Assembly: GCA_964614525.1 (NCBI GenBank)
Contig: CAZTPA010000022.1
Coordinates: forward strand, 1-43,950
DNA: 43,950 nucleotides
Source: PWND01 sp964614525
Lineage (GTDB): Bacteria; Bacteroidota; Bacteroidia; Bacteroidales; UBA7960
Direction of reading: 5' to 3'
Under the pieces are notes generated by a model. That model had not been told where the DNA came from and did no database searches. It saw only the letters and a list, made by a program, of their open reading frames with translations. Below are positions 8,843 through 16,670 of this stretch, piece after piece (the stretch's first letter is position 1; each line of letters starts with the position of its first letter). The translations under genes and the position numbers were made by a program.

Positions 8843-8872
8843 AGGTTGAGGTTAAGGTTTAGGTTGAGGTTA
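8843..8872 (-). repeat. 12-base direct repeat directly in front of the SLC13 permease start
   Basis: AGGTTGAGGTTA occurs at 8843-8854 and again at 8861-8872, with a six-base AGGTTT between, so the whole stretch is built of AGGTT-like units. Read on the minus strand it is TAACCTCAACCT-AAACCT-TAACCTCAACCT. The first unit supplies the TAA stop codon of nadC and the last unit abuts the ATG of the permease. Confidence 0.85.
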
Positions 8873-9706
8873 AAAAGCGTTTAGACTAAGATCAAGGCTT
8901 TTGATATGGTGAGTAAGAGCTCCAACTGAAATAAAATCAACTCCTGTCAAAGCATATTCCCTAATATTTTTCTCGGTAATACCTCCGCTAGCCTCAGTCT
9001 CAAGTCGTTTATCAATATACTTCACTGCCCTTTTTAAATCTGCCGGAGAAAAATTATCGAGCATAATACGTTGCACAGCATTTGTGCTAATAACTTCATC
9101 AATTTCATCAAAGCTTCTTACTTCAACTTCTATTTTTAAATCAAGCCCATTTTCTTTAAGATATTTTACGGTTCTTTCCACAGCCTTGCTAATTCCGCCG
9201 GCAAAATTGATGTGATTATCCTTTATCATAATCATGTCATATAGTCCCAGTCTATGATTATATCCACCTCCGATTTTTACTGCCATTTTTTCCAGCAGCC
9301 TCAGATTAGGGGTAGTTTTCCTGGTGTCTAGCAATTTTGCGCCACTTCCGTCTATCAGAGAAACATAATAAGCAGTTTTTGTAGCTATTCCACTCATCCT
9401 TTGCAAAAAATTCAAAGCTAAACGTTCGGCGGTTAGCAGTGACAGTGACTTGCCCTCAACCTCAAAAACAACATCACCTTTTGTTATTTTTTCACCATCT
9501 TTTATTAATGCTTTAAAACGGGTACTATTGTCAAGAGTTTTAAAAACTTTTTCAGCTACTTTTACTCCGGCTAGTACACCATCTTCTTTTGCTGTCAGCT
9601 TTGCCCTGCCCATAGCGGCTGGTGGAATACAGCTAAGACTTGTATGATCGCCATTCCCAATATCTTCTTTTAATGCATGAAAAATTATTTCTTCTAAACT
9701 CAACAT
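8870..9706 (-). CDS. nadC: Nicotinate-nucleotide pyrophosphorylase (carboxylating)
   Basis: A 278-residue quinolinate phosphoribosyltransferase, the usual size. It converts quinolinate and PRPP to nicotinate mononucleotide in de novo NAD synthesis. Diagnostic stretches are 'LNFLQRMSGIATKT' (about residue 100), 'LLDTRKTTPNLRLLEKMAV' (about 125-143), 'GGGYNHRLGLYDMIMIKDNH' (about 147-166), and the C-terminal 'EASGGITEKNI' and 'GVDFISVGALTH' barrel segments. It heads the minus-strand run nadC-permease-mscS. No nadA or nadB is present in the window. Confidence 0.95.
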   Translation of the reverse strand: MLSLEEIIFHALKEDIGNGDHTSLSCIPPAAMGRAKLTAKEDGVLAGVKVAEKVFKTLDNSTRFKALIKDGEKITKGDVVFEVEGKSLSLLTAERLALNFLQRMSGIATKTAYYVSLIDGSGAKLLDTRKTTPNLRLLEKMAVKIGGGYNHRLGLYDMIMIKDNHINFAGGISKAVERTVKYLKENGLDLKIEVEVRSFDEIDEVISTNAVQRIMLDNFSPADLKRAVKYIDKRLETEASGGITEKNIREYALTGVDFISVGALTHHIKSLDLSLNAF

Positions 9707-9770
9707 ATCCGTTATTTTTTGTTGATAAAATTAATAAATACTTTAAAACAAATACAGCATAAAACAAAAC

Positions 9771-9801
9771 ATTAAAAAAAAACCGATAGTTATGCTATCG
9801 G
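9771..9801 (-). terminator. Rho-independent terminator of the DUF4783-like gene
   Basis: CCGATAG (9783-9789) pairs perfectly with CTATCGG (9795-9801) across five bases. The A-run at 9773-9782 becomes the U-tract on the minus strand. It lies 34 bases past the stop at 9835. Confidence 0.85.
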
Positions 9802-9834
9802 TGGAATTGATTATCCGGAATATAATTAAAATTC

Positions 9835-10245
9835 TTATTGCTCTTCAAACTGCAATTGATGCAGCTGGAAACTATTTGATACTTTTTTCACTAAATAATA
9901 GGCTCTAAAACTTTTGCCATTCTTAGCCTTATAAGTACCAATTGCGTATTTTGAACCATCTCGTGAAGATCCGCGATGATTAACAGAAAAACCATTGGAT
10001 TGATTTTTATTGAAAAAACTTCTCAGCATAACTTCTGCCTGTTTACGACTATATGTCCCCTCATTTCCAGGTAGCAGTAGTTCAATACTTGAAGCAAAAT
10101 GATTAGACAAATTACCGGCACTACCCTTCTTAATGGCAGAAGCAATTTCATTTATCAAAGCGTCTGAACTGGTATTTGCAATGCTCATTTGTGATAAACC
10201 AAACATTATCAAAACTATTGCTGAAATATTTCTAAGATTTTTCAT
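9835..10245 (-). CDS. DUF4783-like exported protein
   Basis: A 136-residue protein with a cleavable signal peptide (hydrophobic residues 8-22, predicted cleavage after the SIANT region). The mature part, about 110 residues, has the DUF4783 pattern: an N-terminal helix pair ('DALINEIASAIKKGSAGNLSNHF' region), 'YSRKQAEVMLRSFF' and a C-terminal beta-sheet with 'YAIGTYKAKNGKSFRAYYLVKK'. This family has an NTF2-like fold. The function is unknown. It is a single gene with its own terminator, divergent from rlmH. Confidence 0.8.
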   Translation of the reverse strand: MKNLRNISAIVLIMFGLSQMSIANTSSDALINEIASAIKKGSAGNLSNHFASSIELLLPGNEGTYSRKQAEVMLRSFFNKNQSNGFSVNHRGSSRDGSKYAIGTYKAKNGKSFRAYYLVKKVSNSFQLHQLQFEEQ

Positions 10246-10591
10246 GTCTTTCTGTTTTTATTATATTTATTAACTCATGCTTGTTCCGCAGAAATACTGA
10301 GATAAAAAATGCTTTAATGTTTTGGTATTCATTGCATTTTCAATAAACACCAAATTTTATAATCAAAAATCAATCCAAAACACATTGCAAAATAATGTAA
10401 CAAATAGTTTCTTTCGTTAATAGAAATAAGCTATACAAACTTAAGATTTTTTTATTAATATACAAATATTAAACATGTGCTAAAATCAGAATCTTAATAT
10501 GGGTATTAATACAGAAGCTTATAAATGATTAAAATTAAATTATATTCGGTTGAATTACATAATTTTGTTCACATATATTTTATAATTGCTT
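10246..10591. other. Intergenic region between the DUF4783-like gene and rlmH
   Basis: This 346-base AT-rich stretch separates two divergent genes. Apart from the rlmH -7 box near its right end I see no reading frame with a plausible start, no RNA gene and no strong inverted repeat. Confidence 0.6.
10560..10567 (+). promoter_or_regulatory. -7 box for rlmH
   Basis: TAATTTTG matches TAnnTTTG exactly and lies 24 bases before the ATG at 10592. No upstream TTG at the standard spacing is visible. Confidence 0.5.
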
Positions 10592-11065
10592 ATGAAAATT
10601 AATTTAATTGTTGTTGGAAAAACAGAATATCAATACCTTCAAACAGGTGTTGATATTTATAAAAAAAGGATAAAACATTATATACCCTTTGAGATAACAA
10701 CCATCCCCGGACTAAAGAATACTAAAAGCCTGAGTCCTGATCAAATATTAAAAAAAGAAGCGGAATTATTATTGAAGAACATGAAAAACATAGATTATTG
10801 TATTCTTTTAGATGAGAAAGGAAAAGCAATGCGATCGCTGGATTTTGCAAGATTCATTGAATTAAAAATGCAACAAAGTATTAAAAATCTTACATTCATT
10901 ATTGGTGGGGCTCACGGTTTTGCCCAGGAAATATATGATATAGCAGACATGAAACTGTCATTATCTGAAATGACCTTTTCTCATCAAATGATAAGATTAT
11001 TTTTTACTGAGCAATTATACCGTGCATTTAGCATAATTAAAAATGAGCCATATCATAATGAATAA
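10592..11065 (+). CDS. rlmH: 23S rRNA (pseudouridine1915-N3)-methyltransferase
   Basis: A 157-residue SPOUT-class methyltransferase, the normal RlmH length. It methylates N3 of pseudouridine 1915 in helix 69 of 23S rRNA. Diagnostic parts are the 'DYCILLDEKGKAMRS' region (about residue 68), the SAM-binding knot loop 'FIIGGAHGFAQEI' (about 103-115) and the C-terminal 'EQLYRAFSIIKNEPYHNE'. A TTG at 10586 would add two residues; the ATG at 10592 gives the family N-terminus MKINLIVVGK and is used. Confidence 0.95.
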   Translation: MKINLIVVGKTEYQYLQTGVDIYKKRIKHYIPFEITTIPGLKNTKSLSPDQILKKEAELLLKNMKNIDYCILLDEKGKAMRSLDFARFIELKMQQSIKNLTFIIGGAHGFAQEIYDIADMKLSLSEMTFSHQMIRLFFTEQLYRAFSIIKNEPYHNE

Positions 11066-11110
11066 GAAAATGACAAACCACAAAATAATCATTATTTCTT
11101 TATCATTCTT

Positions 11111-11145
11111 TTGATAAAAAGTTTACAAAAAAAGTATTAATTTTG
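11111..11145 (+). promoter_or_regulatory. Likely promoter of tRNA-Val
   Basis: TAATTTTG (11138-11145) is a perfect -7 box 15 bases before the tRNA. A TTG at 11111-11113 lies 24 bases upstream, slightly longer than usual. Confidence 0.5.
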
Positions 11146-11160
11146 CTCCTTCATAATAAA

Positions 11161-11235
11161 GGGGCGTTAGCTCAGTTGGTTTAGAGCGCTTGCTTGACAG
11201 GCAAGAGGTCACTGGTTCGATTCCAGTACGTCCCA
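11161..11235 (+). tRNA. tRNA-Val(GAC)
   Basis: A complete cloverleaf can be drawn by hand. The acceptor GGGGCGT pairs with ACGTCCC (one G-U), followed by discriminator A at 11235. The D stem is GCTC/GAGC. The anticodon stem CTTGC/GCAAG encloses loop TTGACAG with anticodon GAC. The variable loop is AGGTC, and the T arm is ACTGG/CCAGT with loop TTCGATT. The CCA end is not encoded. Confidence 0.95.
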
Positions 11236-11236
11236 C

Positions 11237-11280
11237 AAAAAAAGAGTTGCGGAGATGATTTTTCTGTGACTCTTTTTTTT
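11237..11280 (+). terminator. Terminator after tRNA-Val
   Basis: AAAAAAAGAGT (11237-11247) pairs with the complementary ACTCTTTTTTT (11269-11279), and the T-run ends the stem. A small inner stem (AGA/TCT) may shorten the 21-base loop. Confidence 0.55.
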
Positions 11281-11379
11281 ATATGCGATTGGTGATTGGA
11301 CCGGTGCCATAAATAAAAAATATTATTTTAAAGAACATAAAGTTTTACTTATAATACATTTTTTATTATTATGTTGTAA

Positions 11380-11413
11380 TATTTTTGTTTTGAATATTTT
11401 TTTTTTATCTTTA
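11380..11413 (+). promoter_or_regulatory. Candidate promoter elements of the DUF4168-like gene
   Basis: Two overlapping possibilities exist: a perfect -7 box TATTTTTG at 11380-11387, or TTG (11385-11387) with an 18-base spacer to TATCTTTA (11406-11413, seven of eight matches). The second has the better spacing and leaves a leader of about 40 bases before 11459. Confidence 0.4.
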
Positions 11414-11458
11414 TGCTTAATAAACTTAAAGAATATTTAATAATTAAAAACTATCACT

Positions 11459-11935
11459 ATGAATCTAATAAAAGCATTTTTAATCATTATTATTATTTCT
11501 TTAACAAGCATTGCATTATTACCTGCACAAGGTGTAGGACAAGATCCAATTCCTCTCGGCAAGGATTCTATTTCTGATGCAGAACTGCAAATATTTGCTG
11601 CTGCAATGAAAAAAGTACAAGCAGTGGATCAGCAAATACAATTAAATATGGCAGTCGCTGTTACTGAAGAAGGCTTAGAGTTAGAACGTTATAATGAAAT
11701 TTTTCAAAGCCGCCAAAACCCTGACAGTAGAATTGAAGCTACTGAAGAAGAAATGAAAAAATTTAATTCAGCACTGGAAAGGATTTCTTCTTTAGAGATG
11801 CAGGCGCAGGAAGAAATGGAAGAGAAGATAATAAACGAAGGATTAACAGTTAACCGATACCAGCAAATAATGGAAGCTGTAAGGCAAAGTGAGTCTTTGC
11901 AAGAAAAAGTAATGGAATATCTTGAAGAAGAATAG
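11459..11935 (+). CDS. DUF4168-like exported protein
   Basis: A 158-residue protein with an N-terminal signal peptide (hydrophobic residues 5-22, ending near LLPAQG). The mature part is helical and acidic, and contains two copies of a short unit: 'ISDAELQIFAAAMKKVQAVD' near residue 38 and 'ATEEEMKKFNSALERISSLE' near residue 93. Each is followed by a helix with 'EEGLELERYNEI' or 'NEGLTVNRYQQI'. This doubled pattern is that of DUF4168 proteins. The function is unknown; it is probably periplasmic. It ends at a bidirectional terminator shared with the convergent siaC-like gene. Confidence 0.75.
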   Translation: MNLIKAFLIIIIISLTSIALLPAQGVGQDPIPLGKDSISDAELQIFAAAMKKVQAVDQQIQLNMAVAVTEEGLELERYNEIFQSRQNPDSRIEATEEEMKKFNSALERISSLEMQAQEEMEEKIINEGLTVNRYQQIMEAVRQSESLQEKVMEYLEEE

Positions 11936-11972
11936 AAAAACTTGCAGGGTAAAGAAAGAAATTAAAATTATT

Positions 11973-12008
11973 AAAAGGGAATATTCGCTAAAAAGGATAT
12001 TCCCTTTT
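11973..12008. terminator. Bidirectional terminator shared by the DUF4168-like and SiaC-like genes
   Basis: Twelve-base arms (11973-11984 and 11997-12008) pair perfectly around a 12-base loop, with A/T runs on both flanks. The last two bases of the right arm are part of the stop codon of the minus-strand gene (12007-12009). Confidence 0.85.
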
Positions 12009-12414
12009 ATTTTACCATTACAAAGTAAAAAGGGAAAGCTGTCATTTCGGCAAGATCCTCCCCGACATCCCTTAAATCTTCATCTCCCTCACTGTAATAC
12101 CAGTATATTTTAATCTTTAAACCTTTATCTAAGTACTTTTTAAATATAAATAGAATATCAGAAATAAATTTTGCAGAAGAAGAGTTGAAGTACATTAATT
12201 TAAAGTGTGCTGTAAAAGGCAATTCCATAAAAATATCTCTATGAAATTCATTATCAACACTTTTCATGTATGATCTTAATTTTTCTAATATGGGTGAAAA
12301 AAAATCATGAACATTTTCGGGTCTTGATTCACCCTCAATTTCGAAAATCCTTTTTGAAGGATCTAAAACTATTTTAGGTGTCTGCTCAGTGGCAGCTATA
12401 TTAATACCTTCCAT
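12007..12414 (-). CDS. siaC: SiaC-family regulatory phosphoprotein (DUF1987)
   Basis: A 135-residue protein with the DUF1987 pattern: 'ATEQTPKIVLDPSKRIFEIEGESRPENV' region at the start, then 'LMYFNSSSAKFI' (about residues 73-84). In the Pseudomonas SiaABCD pathway SiaC is phosphorylated on a Thr in the equivalent place by SiaB, and unphosphorylated SiaC activates the diguanylate cyclase SiaD. Here one of Ser78-80 would be the phosphosite. It follows the SiaB-like kinase gene by five bases, so the two are co-transcribed. No SiaA phosphatase or SiaD cyclase gene is nearby, so the output of the pathway in this organism is unknown. Confidence 0.9.
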   Translation of the reverse strand: MEGINIAATEQTPKIVLDPSKRIFEIEGESRPENVHDFFSPILEKLRSYMKSVDNEFHRDIFMELPFTAHFKLMYFNSSSAKFISDILFIFKKYLDKGLKIKIYWYYSEGDEDLRDVGEDLAEMTAFPFYFVMVK

Positions 12415-12419
12415 GTTTA

Positions 12420-12938
12420 TTAAAGTATTTTATTAAATTCAATTTGTAATGCAAAGAAAGAAAACTTATCATTAATTTTTTCAAAATTATAACTAATTTT
12501 TTTCCCGGCGATTTTAGCCATAATTATCAATCCCAAACCTGCCCCGCCTCTATCTGAAATTTTTGCGTTTTGAAGCTTTGACTTATAAAGTTGATTTAAT
12601 TTGTCAAACTTCATTGTGCTCAATTCCTCAAACTGATTCATTAAAACCCTGACATTCTCATTTAGCATAACATTGCCTGAATACATTATTATAGTATCTC
12701 CTTTATCTTTGAGATAAAACCGAGACGGATACTTTTGTTCTAAATCATAGTTTTTTAATAATTCAGAATGCTTAAGTATATTATCAAGGCACTCAACAGC
12801 AGCTGAATATATTCTTTTATTAATCAAGCAGTCAAGCTCTATTTTGCTAACTTCAATTTTAATCAATTTTAAAATTTTTTCAACAATATTTTGATCAAAA
12901 ACCCCTGATTGATTAATAATATATTGCTCTTTATGCAT
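12420..12938 (-). CDS. siaB: SiaB-family protein kinase (DUF6272)
   Basis: A 172-residue GHKL-type kinase of the RsbW/SiaB group. An N-box 'ECLDNILKHS' (about residues 49-58) and a glycine box 'DRGGAGLGLIIMAK' (about 129-142) form the ATP site. It should phosphorylate the SiaC-like protein encoded five bases downstream. A TTG at 12962 would add eight residues; the ATG at 12938 is preferred. The gene is preceded by a good -7 box at 13043-13050. Confidence 0.88.
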   Translation of the reverse strand: MHKEQYIINQSGVFDQNIVEKILKLIKIEVSKIELDCLINKRIYSAAVECLDNILKHSELLKNYDLEQKYPSRFYLKDKGDTIIMYSGNVMLNENVRVLMNQFEELSTMKFDKLNQLYKSKLQNAKISDRGGAGLGLIIMAKIAGKKISYNFEKINDKFSFFALQIEFNKIL

Positions 12939-13042
12939 TTTTTTTGTACCGCTTTTTTGCAAATAATTTTAAATCATTCTAAAAACCCACAAACCATTAA
13001 CATTATTTAACTGTTCCGAAAAAAAACATTGATTCGGAAAAA

Positions 13043-13050
13043 CAAAGATA
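13043..13050 (-). promoter_or_regulatory. -7 box for the siaB-siaC pair
   Basis: On the minus strand the sequence is TATCTTTG, a perfect TAnnTTTG match. It implies a leader of about 100 bases before the ATG at 12938. No upstream TTG at the standard spacing is seen. Confidence 0.45.
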
Positions 13051-13232
13051 AAACAAGTATTTTGAATGTTGTAAAAAGTCTAAATGCAAATGAAATACCC
13101 TACTTGCTTTATTTTACAGTTATTGTCCTGTTTTGAACTAAGTGTTTTTACTAGCTCGATTAAGTACTATTATTAATACATTCGTACTAAATAAAAAATA
13201 CAAGTTAAGAACAATTTACCAATATTAAAGAA

Positions 13233-13373
13233 ATGAAAAGAATTATTTTTTGTGCAATATCCATTATAATCTTATCATCATGCTCGTATTATGCACCTAC
13301 AGCACAAATACATGATGATAAAAATATTAACACTGAAGAATTAGCTGAAAAAAGAGAAGATATTAAACAATAA
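13233..13373 (+). CDS. Small lipoprotein, 46 residues
   Basis: An ATG-started frame of 46 codons encodes MKRIIFCAISIIILSSC, a lipoprotein signal with lipobox LSSC and Cys17. A 29-residue charged tail ends in 'EELAEKREDIKQ'. The signal is too well formed to be chance, and the frame ends 15 bases before the convergent mnmD stop. It could be a small envelope lipoprotein similar in style to the entericidin or other short lipoproteins. I recognise no family. Confidence 0.7.
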   Translation: MKRIIFCAISIIILSSCSYYAPTAQIHDDKNINTEELAEKREDIKQ

Positions 13374-13388
13374 CACTATATACACTCA

Positions 13389-14075
13389 TTATATATTTTT
13401 TCTTGCCCTAAGAATTTCTCTTTTTCCTAATGGCCCGGGAAGTTTTTCTATGTTAAATCCGGCCGCCACAAGGTTTCTTTTTACTGTTCCTTTGCAAGAA
13501 TATGTAAGCAAAACACCATTATTCTTCATAGAGAGAAACAACTTACGAAAAATATCTTCACTCCAAAGTTCCGGTTGAATTGCAGGTGAGAATGCATCAA
13601 AGTATATTAAATCGAAGGCTTTAGAAGGAAAATTGGCACTACAAACATCTTCATACATTTTCAGCAGATTAAAATCTTTGCATACGCTATTTTTCTCAAA
13701 AAAAGGATATTCATGTATTATCCTGAAATAATTATTACTATCAGGAAACTTAACAATACTCAAATAATTTAGTTTTGATATCTCTGTTAAGGAAAGTGGA
13801 TACAACTCATAGGCTGTGTAATTTATCTTTAATTTTTTTTCTATTGCTTCTCTAATTGTTAATAAAACATTTAATCCTGTACCCATTCCTACTTCAAGAA
13901 CGTTAATTTCTGTTAATTCTTTTGCTTTATATAGCAACCCATTATCAATAAAAATATGCATAGATTCGTTATATGCACCATTAACAGAATGAAAACATTC
14001 TTTTGATTCTGAAAGGCTTACAGTTTTAGACCCATCCAGAGTTGGAATAATACTCCTGTTTAAAAAATTTATCAT
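13389..14075 (-). CDS. mnmD: tRNA mnm5s2U34 methyltransferase MnmD
   Basis: A 228-residue stand-alone counterpart of the N-terminal (methyltransferase) half of MnmC. It makes 5-methylaminomethyl-2-thiouridine at tRNA position 34 from the nm5s2U precursor with SAM. Motifs: 'VLEVGMGTGLNVLLTI' (about residues 60-75, SAM loop), 'FDLIYFDAFSPAIQPELWS' (about 153-171, motif IV) and 'GVLLTYSCKGTVKRNL' (about 185-200) followed by 'GFNIEKLPGPLGKREILRAR'. The oxidoreductase half of MnmC is absent, as usual in this phylum. It stands on the minus strand between two opposite-strand genes. Confidence 0.93.
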   Translation of the reverse strand: MINFLNRSIIPTLDGSKTVSLSESKECFHSVNGAYNESMHIFIDNGLLYKAKELTEINVLEVGMGTGLNVLLTIREAIEKKLKINYTAYELYPLSLTEISKLNYLSIVKFPDSNNYFRIIHEYPFFEKNSVCKDFNLLKMYEDVCSANFPSKAFDLIYFDAFSPAIQPELWSEDIFRKLFLSMKNNGVLLTYSCKGTVKRNLVAAGFNIEKLPGPLGKREILRARKNI

Positions 14076-14192
14076 ACTAATACTTATTAAAAAATAATTG
14101 CTATTATTTCAAATTCATCATATCTGATGATATAAAAAAATAAATAACTTAGCAACGACAAATAAATTTATAACAATAAAAATATTACAATT

Positions 14193-14603
14193 ATGACAAC
14201 AGAAACAAAAAGTTTACCCTCAGGACTTAAGGTTTTATGTATTTTATCACTCATTGGTGGTGGCATTGCATTATTTTTCTCAATTTTAGCTTTAATCCCA
14301 GGATTGAGCTTCACCAGAGCACTGGCTCTAATACCTGCATTGGGAGTATTTATTGTTCCGGGAGGAGTATCTCCTGTTCTCCCACACATTTTAATGATTC
14401 TTTTTTACTCATTATCCATATTTGGCGTTTTGCAAATGATGAAGATGAAAAAAATGGGTTTTATATTATATACTGTAGCACAAATTTTCATATTTATTAT
14501 TGTAACAATATTTAATTTTGGGATACTCTCATTAATTTTTAGTCTTGCAGCAACATTAGTTTTTATCCTTTTATATGCTGGCAAAGCGAAACAAATGTCT
14601 TAA
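14193..14603 (+). CDS. Small integral membrane protein, unrecognised
   Basis: The 136-residue product has four likely membrane segments (about residues 14-36, 38-54, 60-80 and 88-128, the last long enough for two). It has a short polar N-terminus and a basic tail ending GKAKQMS. I recognise no motif or family. A clear terminator follows at 14626-14658. It is divergent from mnmD, with about 117 bases between. Confidence 0.7.
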   Translation: MTTETKSLPSGLKVLCILSLIGGGIALFFSILALIPGLSFTRALALIPALGVFIVPGGVSPVLPHILMILFYSLSIFGVLQMMKMKKMGFILYTVAQIFIFIIVTIFNFGILSLIFSLAATLVFILLYAGKAKQMS

Positions 14604-14625
14604 TTAGTTATTATAATGACATATG

Positions 14626-14658
14626 AAAGGCTGGTTCTTTAAACCGGCCTTTTTTTTA
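14626..14658 (+). terminator. Rho-independent terminator of the small membrane protein gene
   Basis: AAAGGCTGGTT (14626-14636) pairs with AACCGGCCTTT (14642-14652), with one G-U, and is followed by a T-run to 14657. The run includes the stop codon of the convergent methyltransferase gene. Confidence 0.85.
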
Positions 14659-15372
14659 TGCTTCTTTCAATCGTGCCAAATAGTTATAATTATCACCTTC
14701 AAAAACCAGCTCTGAGCTAAACCCACATTTATTTGCTGCATCAGACATATTATCAAAATCAGCAAACAACCATTTAAAGGCCTCTCCTTTTATATTCTTG
14801 TAAGATAATTCATACTCTATTTCTCCATAATATTTATCAGAAATATCAATCAGAAAAGAGCCATCTTCTTGTTCAAACAAATATATTAAGTCTGATGATT
14901 CAAGAATTATTTCTCCACCGGGTTTCAGAAGCTTAGAGCAATGGTTGAAAGTTTTGACAAGACCATCAAGAGTTTCTGCAAGGCCAATACCATTCATCAA
15001 AAACACAATTGTATCATACAATTCATCATCCTGAAAATGAAAAAAATCTTCGCAAACTGCATTCTTTACTCCTCTTTCTTTCATAATTTCCACTGCTCCC
15101 GGAGAAATATCCAGTGCGGTAACTTCCAGTCCTTTATTCTGCAAAATAAGTGAATGGCTTCCGGCGCCTGCACCAACATCCAGAACTCTACCTTTACACA
15201 TCTCAAGTGCAATTTTTTCCCATTCCGGCAATTCATCTTTACCTCTGAAAAAATACATAAGCGGCAATTCTTCTATCCCTGAAATATCAGTTTCAATATC
15301 AATTATTCCGTCAACATTTCCATTCAAAAAATCTTTAAATGCTATACCAAAAATATCAGCTTCCTTTTTCAT
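14656..15372 (-). CDS. Class I SAM-dependent methyltransferase
   Basis: A 238-residue Rossmann-type methyltransferase. Motif I is 'GRVLDVGAGAGSHSLIL' (about residues 64-80), motif II acidic turn 'VTALDISPGAVEIM' (about 86-99), and motif IV-like 'YDTIVFLMNGIGLAETLDG' (about 119-137). The acceptor is unknown. It lies 61 bases downstream of queA on the same strand and may be the last gene of that run. It is a stand-alone domain without a recognisable substrate domain. Confidence 0.8.
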   Translation of the reverse strand: MKKEADIFGIAFKDFLNGNVDGIIDIETDISGIEELPLMYFFRGKDELPEWEKIALEMCKGRVLDVGAGAGSHSLILQNKGLEVTALDISPGAVEIMKERGVKNAVCEDFFHFQDDELYDTIVFLMNGIGLAETLDGLVKTFNHCSKLLKPGGEIILESSDLIYLFEQEDGSFLIDISDKYYGEIEYELSYKNIKGEAFKWLFADFDNMSDAANKCGFSSELVFEGDNYNYLARLKEA

Positions 15373-15433
15373 AATATAAATTTCATTTTTTAATTATTTT
15401 AAAATGTGGTTCATTTTCTTCAAAGTAATCACA

Positions 15434-16663
15434 TTAAGATTCTTTAAAAAACAAACAACTATCACCATAGCTAAGGAATCTAAAATCATTATCTATAGCA
15501 TATTTATAAGCTTCTTTCCACTTTTCACCCAAAAAAGCGGCAACCAATAAAAGCAAAGTGCTTCCGGGCTGATGAAAGTTTGTAATCAAAATATCCGTAA
15601 TCTTAAAATCATATCCCGGAACGATTATTAATTCAGTTTTTCCTCTAATGGTATTATGATTATTTATATCCATATAATCTAACAAAGCATCAATAGCTGA
15701 TTCGGCAATTGGCAAATTATCATGTTTCTCATATGGATACCACTGCTGCAAATCGAAAAAATGATTGTCAGGCTGTTCAGACTTCAGTAGTTTAACTCCC
15801 CACCAATACAGAGTTTCAAGCGTACGCACAGAAGTAGTTCCAACGCTGATAATTTTTTTATCCAGATATTTTTTTAATTGGAGCAATGTATCTTTGGACA
15901 CAAGTATTTGCTCTGCGTGCATGCTATGATTACCGATTTGTCCTGAAGATACCGGTTTAAACGTTCCTGCTCCTACATGTAAGGTAAGTTTTGCTGTTTC
16001 TATTTCTTTCTCTTTAAGTTTTTGCATTACATTATCTGAAAAATGCAATCCGGCAGTAGGTGCAGCAACCGATCCACTATTATTGGCATAAATAGTTTGA
16101 TAACGACTTTTGTCATTATCTATCACTTCTCTATCAATATAAGGTGGAAGAGGCGTTTTACCCGCCATATCAAGAACCTCTGCAAAAGACATACTTTTTG
16201 GTTCCCACGAAAATTCTATTTGCTTGATTTCTTCAGTTTTACCTATTACAGAAGCATTTAAAACAAAAGCTTTATTTTTATCTTCTATTTGCAGAACTTC
16301 ATTCTTCCATTTTTTAGCATTTCCAACCAGGCAATTCCATCTTACAGGACTGCTTTTTGCCAAAGAAATCTGAATATCGCGTGAATCGTCTAAAGGATCA
16401 AGACAAAAAATCTCTATTTTAGCTCCTGTTTTTTTGTAAAATATCAAACGCGCCTGAACAACGCGGGTATCGTTAAATACAACAAGACTTTCTCCGGGAA
16501 GATATGATGGAATCTTCTTAAAAACATCATCTGAAATTGAGTCATTAGCTGCAATTAATAATTTTGACGTATCTCTTTCAGGCAGGGGGAATATTGCAAT
16601 TCTCTCATTCGGTAAAGAATAGGTGTAATTATCAATAGAAATTAATTTAGGATCTTTAATCAT
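15434..16663 (-). CDS. queA: S-adenosylmethionine:tRNA ribosyltransferase-isomerase
   Basis: A 409-residue QueA, somewhat longer than the ~350 residues of enteric QueA. It transfers and isomerises the ribosyl group of SAM to make epoxyqueuosine in tRNA. Recognisable parts are 'YTYSLPNERIAIFPLPERDTS' near the start, 'LVVFNDTRVVQARL' (about residue 60), 'GSVAAPTAGLHFSD' (about 190), 'LTLHVGAGTFKPV' (about 218) and 'GKTELIIVPGYDFKITDILITNFHQPGSTLLLLVAAF' region near the C-terminus. A GTG at 16693 would add ten residues and overlap the upstream gene; the ATG at 16663 starts seven bases after that gene's stop and is preferred. Confidence 0.93.
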   Translation of the reverse strand: MIKDPKLISIDNYTYSLPNERIAIFPLPERDTSKLLIAANDSISDDVFKKIPSYLPGESLVVFNDTRVVQARLIFYKKTGAKIEIFCLDPLDDSRDIQISLAKSSPVRWNCLVGNAKKWKNEVLQIEDKNKAFVLNASVIGKTEEIKQIEFSWEPKSMSFAEVLDMAGKTPLPPYIDREVIDNDKSRYQTIYANNSGSVAAPTAGLHFSDNVMQKLKEKEIETAKLTLHVGAGTFKPVSSGQIGNHSMHAEQILVSKDTLLQLKKYLDKKIISVGTTSVRTLETLYWWGVKLLKSEQPDNHFFDLQQWYPYEKHDNLPIAESAIDALLDYMDINNHNTIRGKTELIIVPGYDFKITDILITNFHQPGSTLLLLVAAFLGEKWKEAYKYAIDNDFRFLSYGDSCLFFKES

Positions 16664-16670
16664 TGCATTT

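Noticed and set aside
14168..14389. 73-codon minus-strand frame in the small membrane protein gene
   Set aside because: The plus-strand frame has membrane segments and a terminator; the minus-strand one shows only proline-rich, unstructured sequence.
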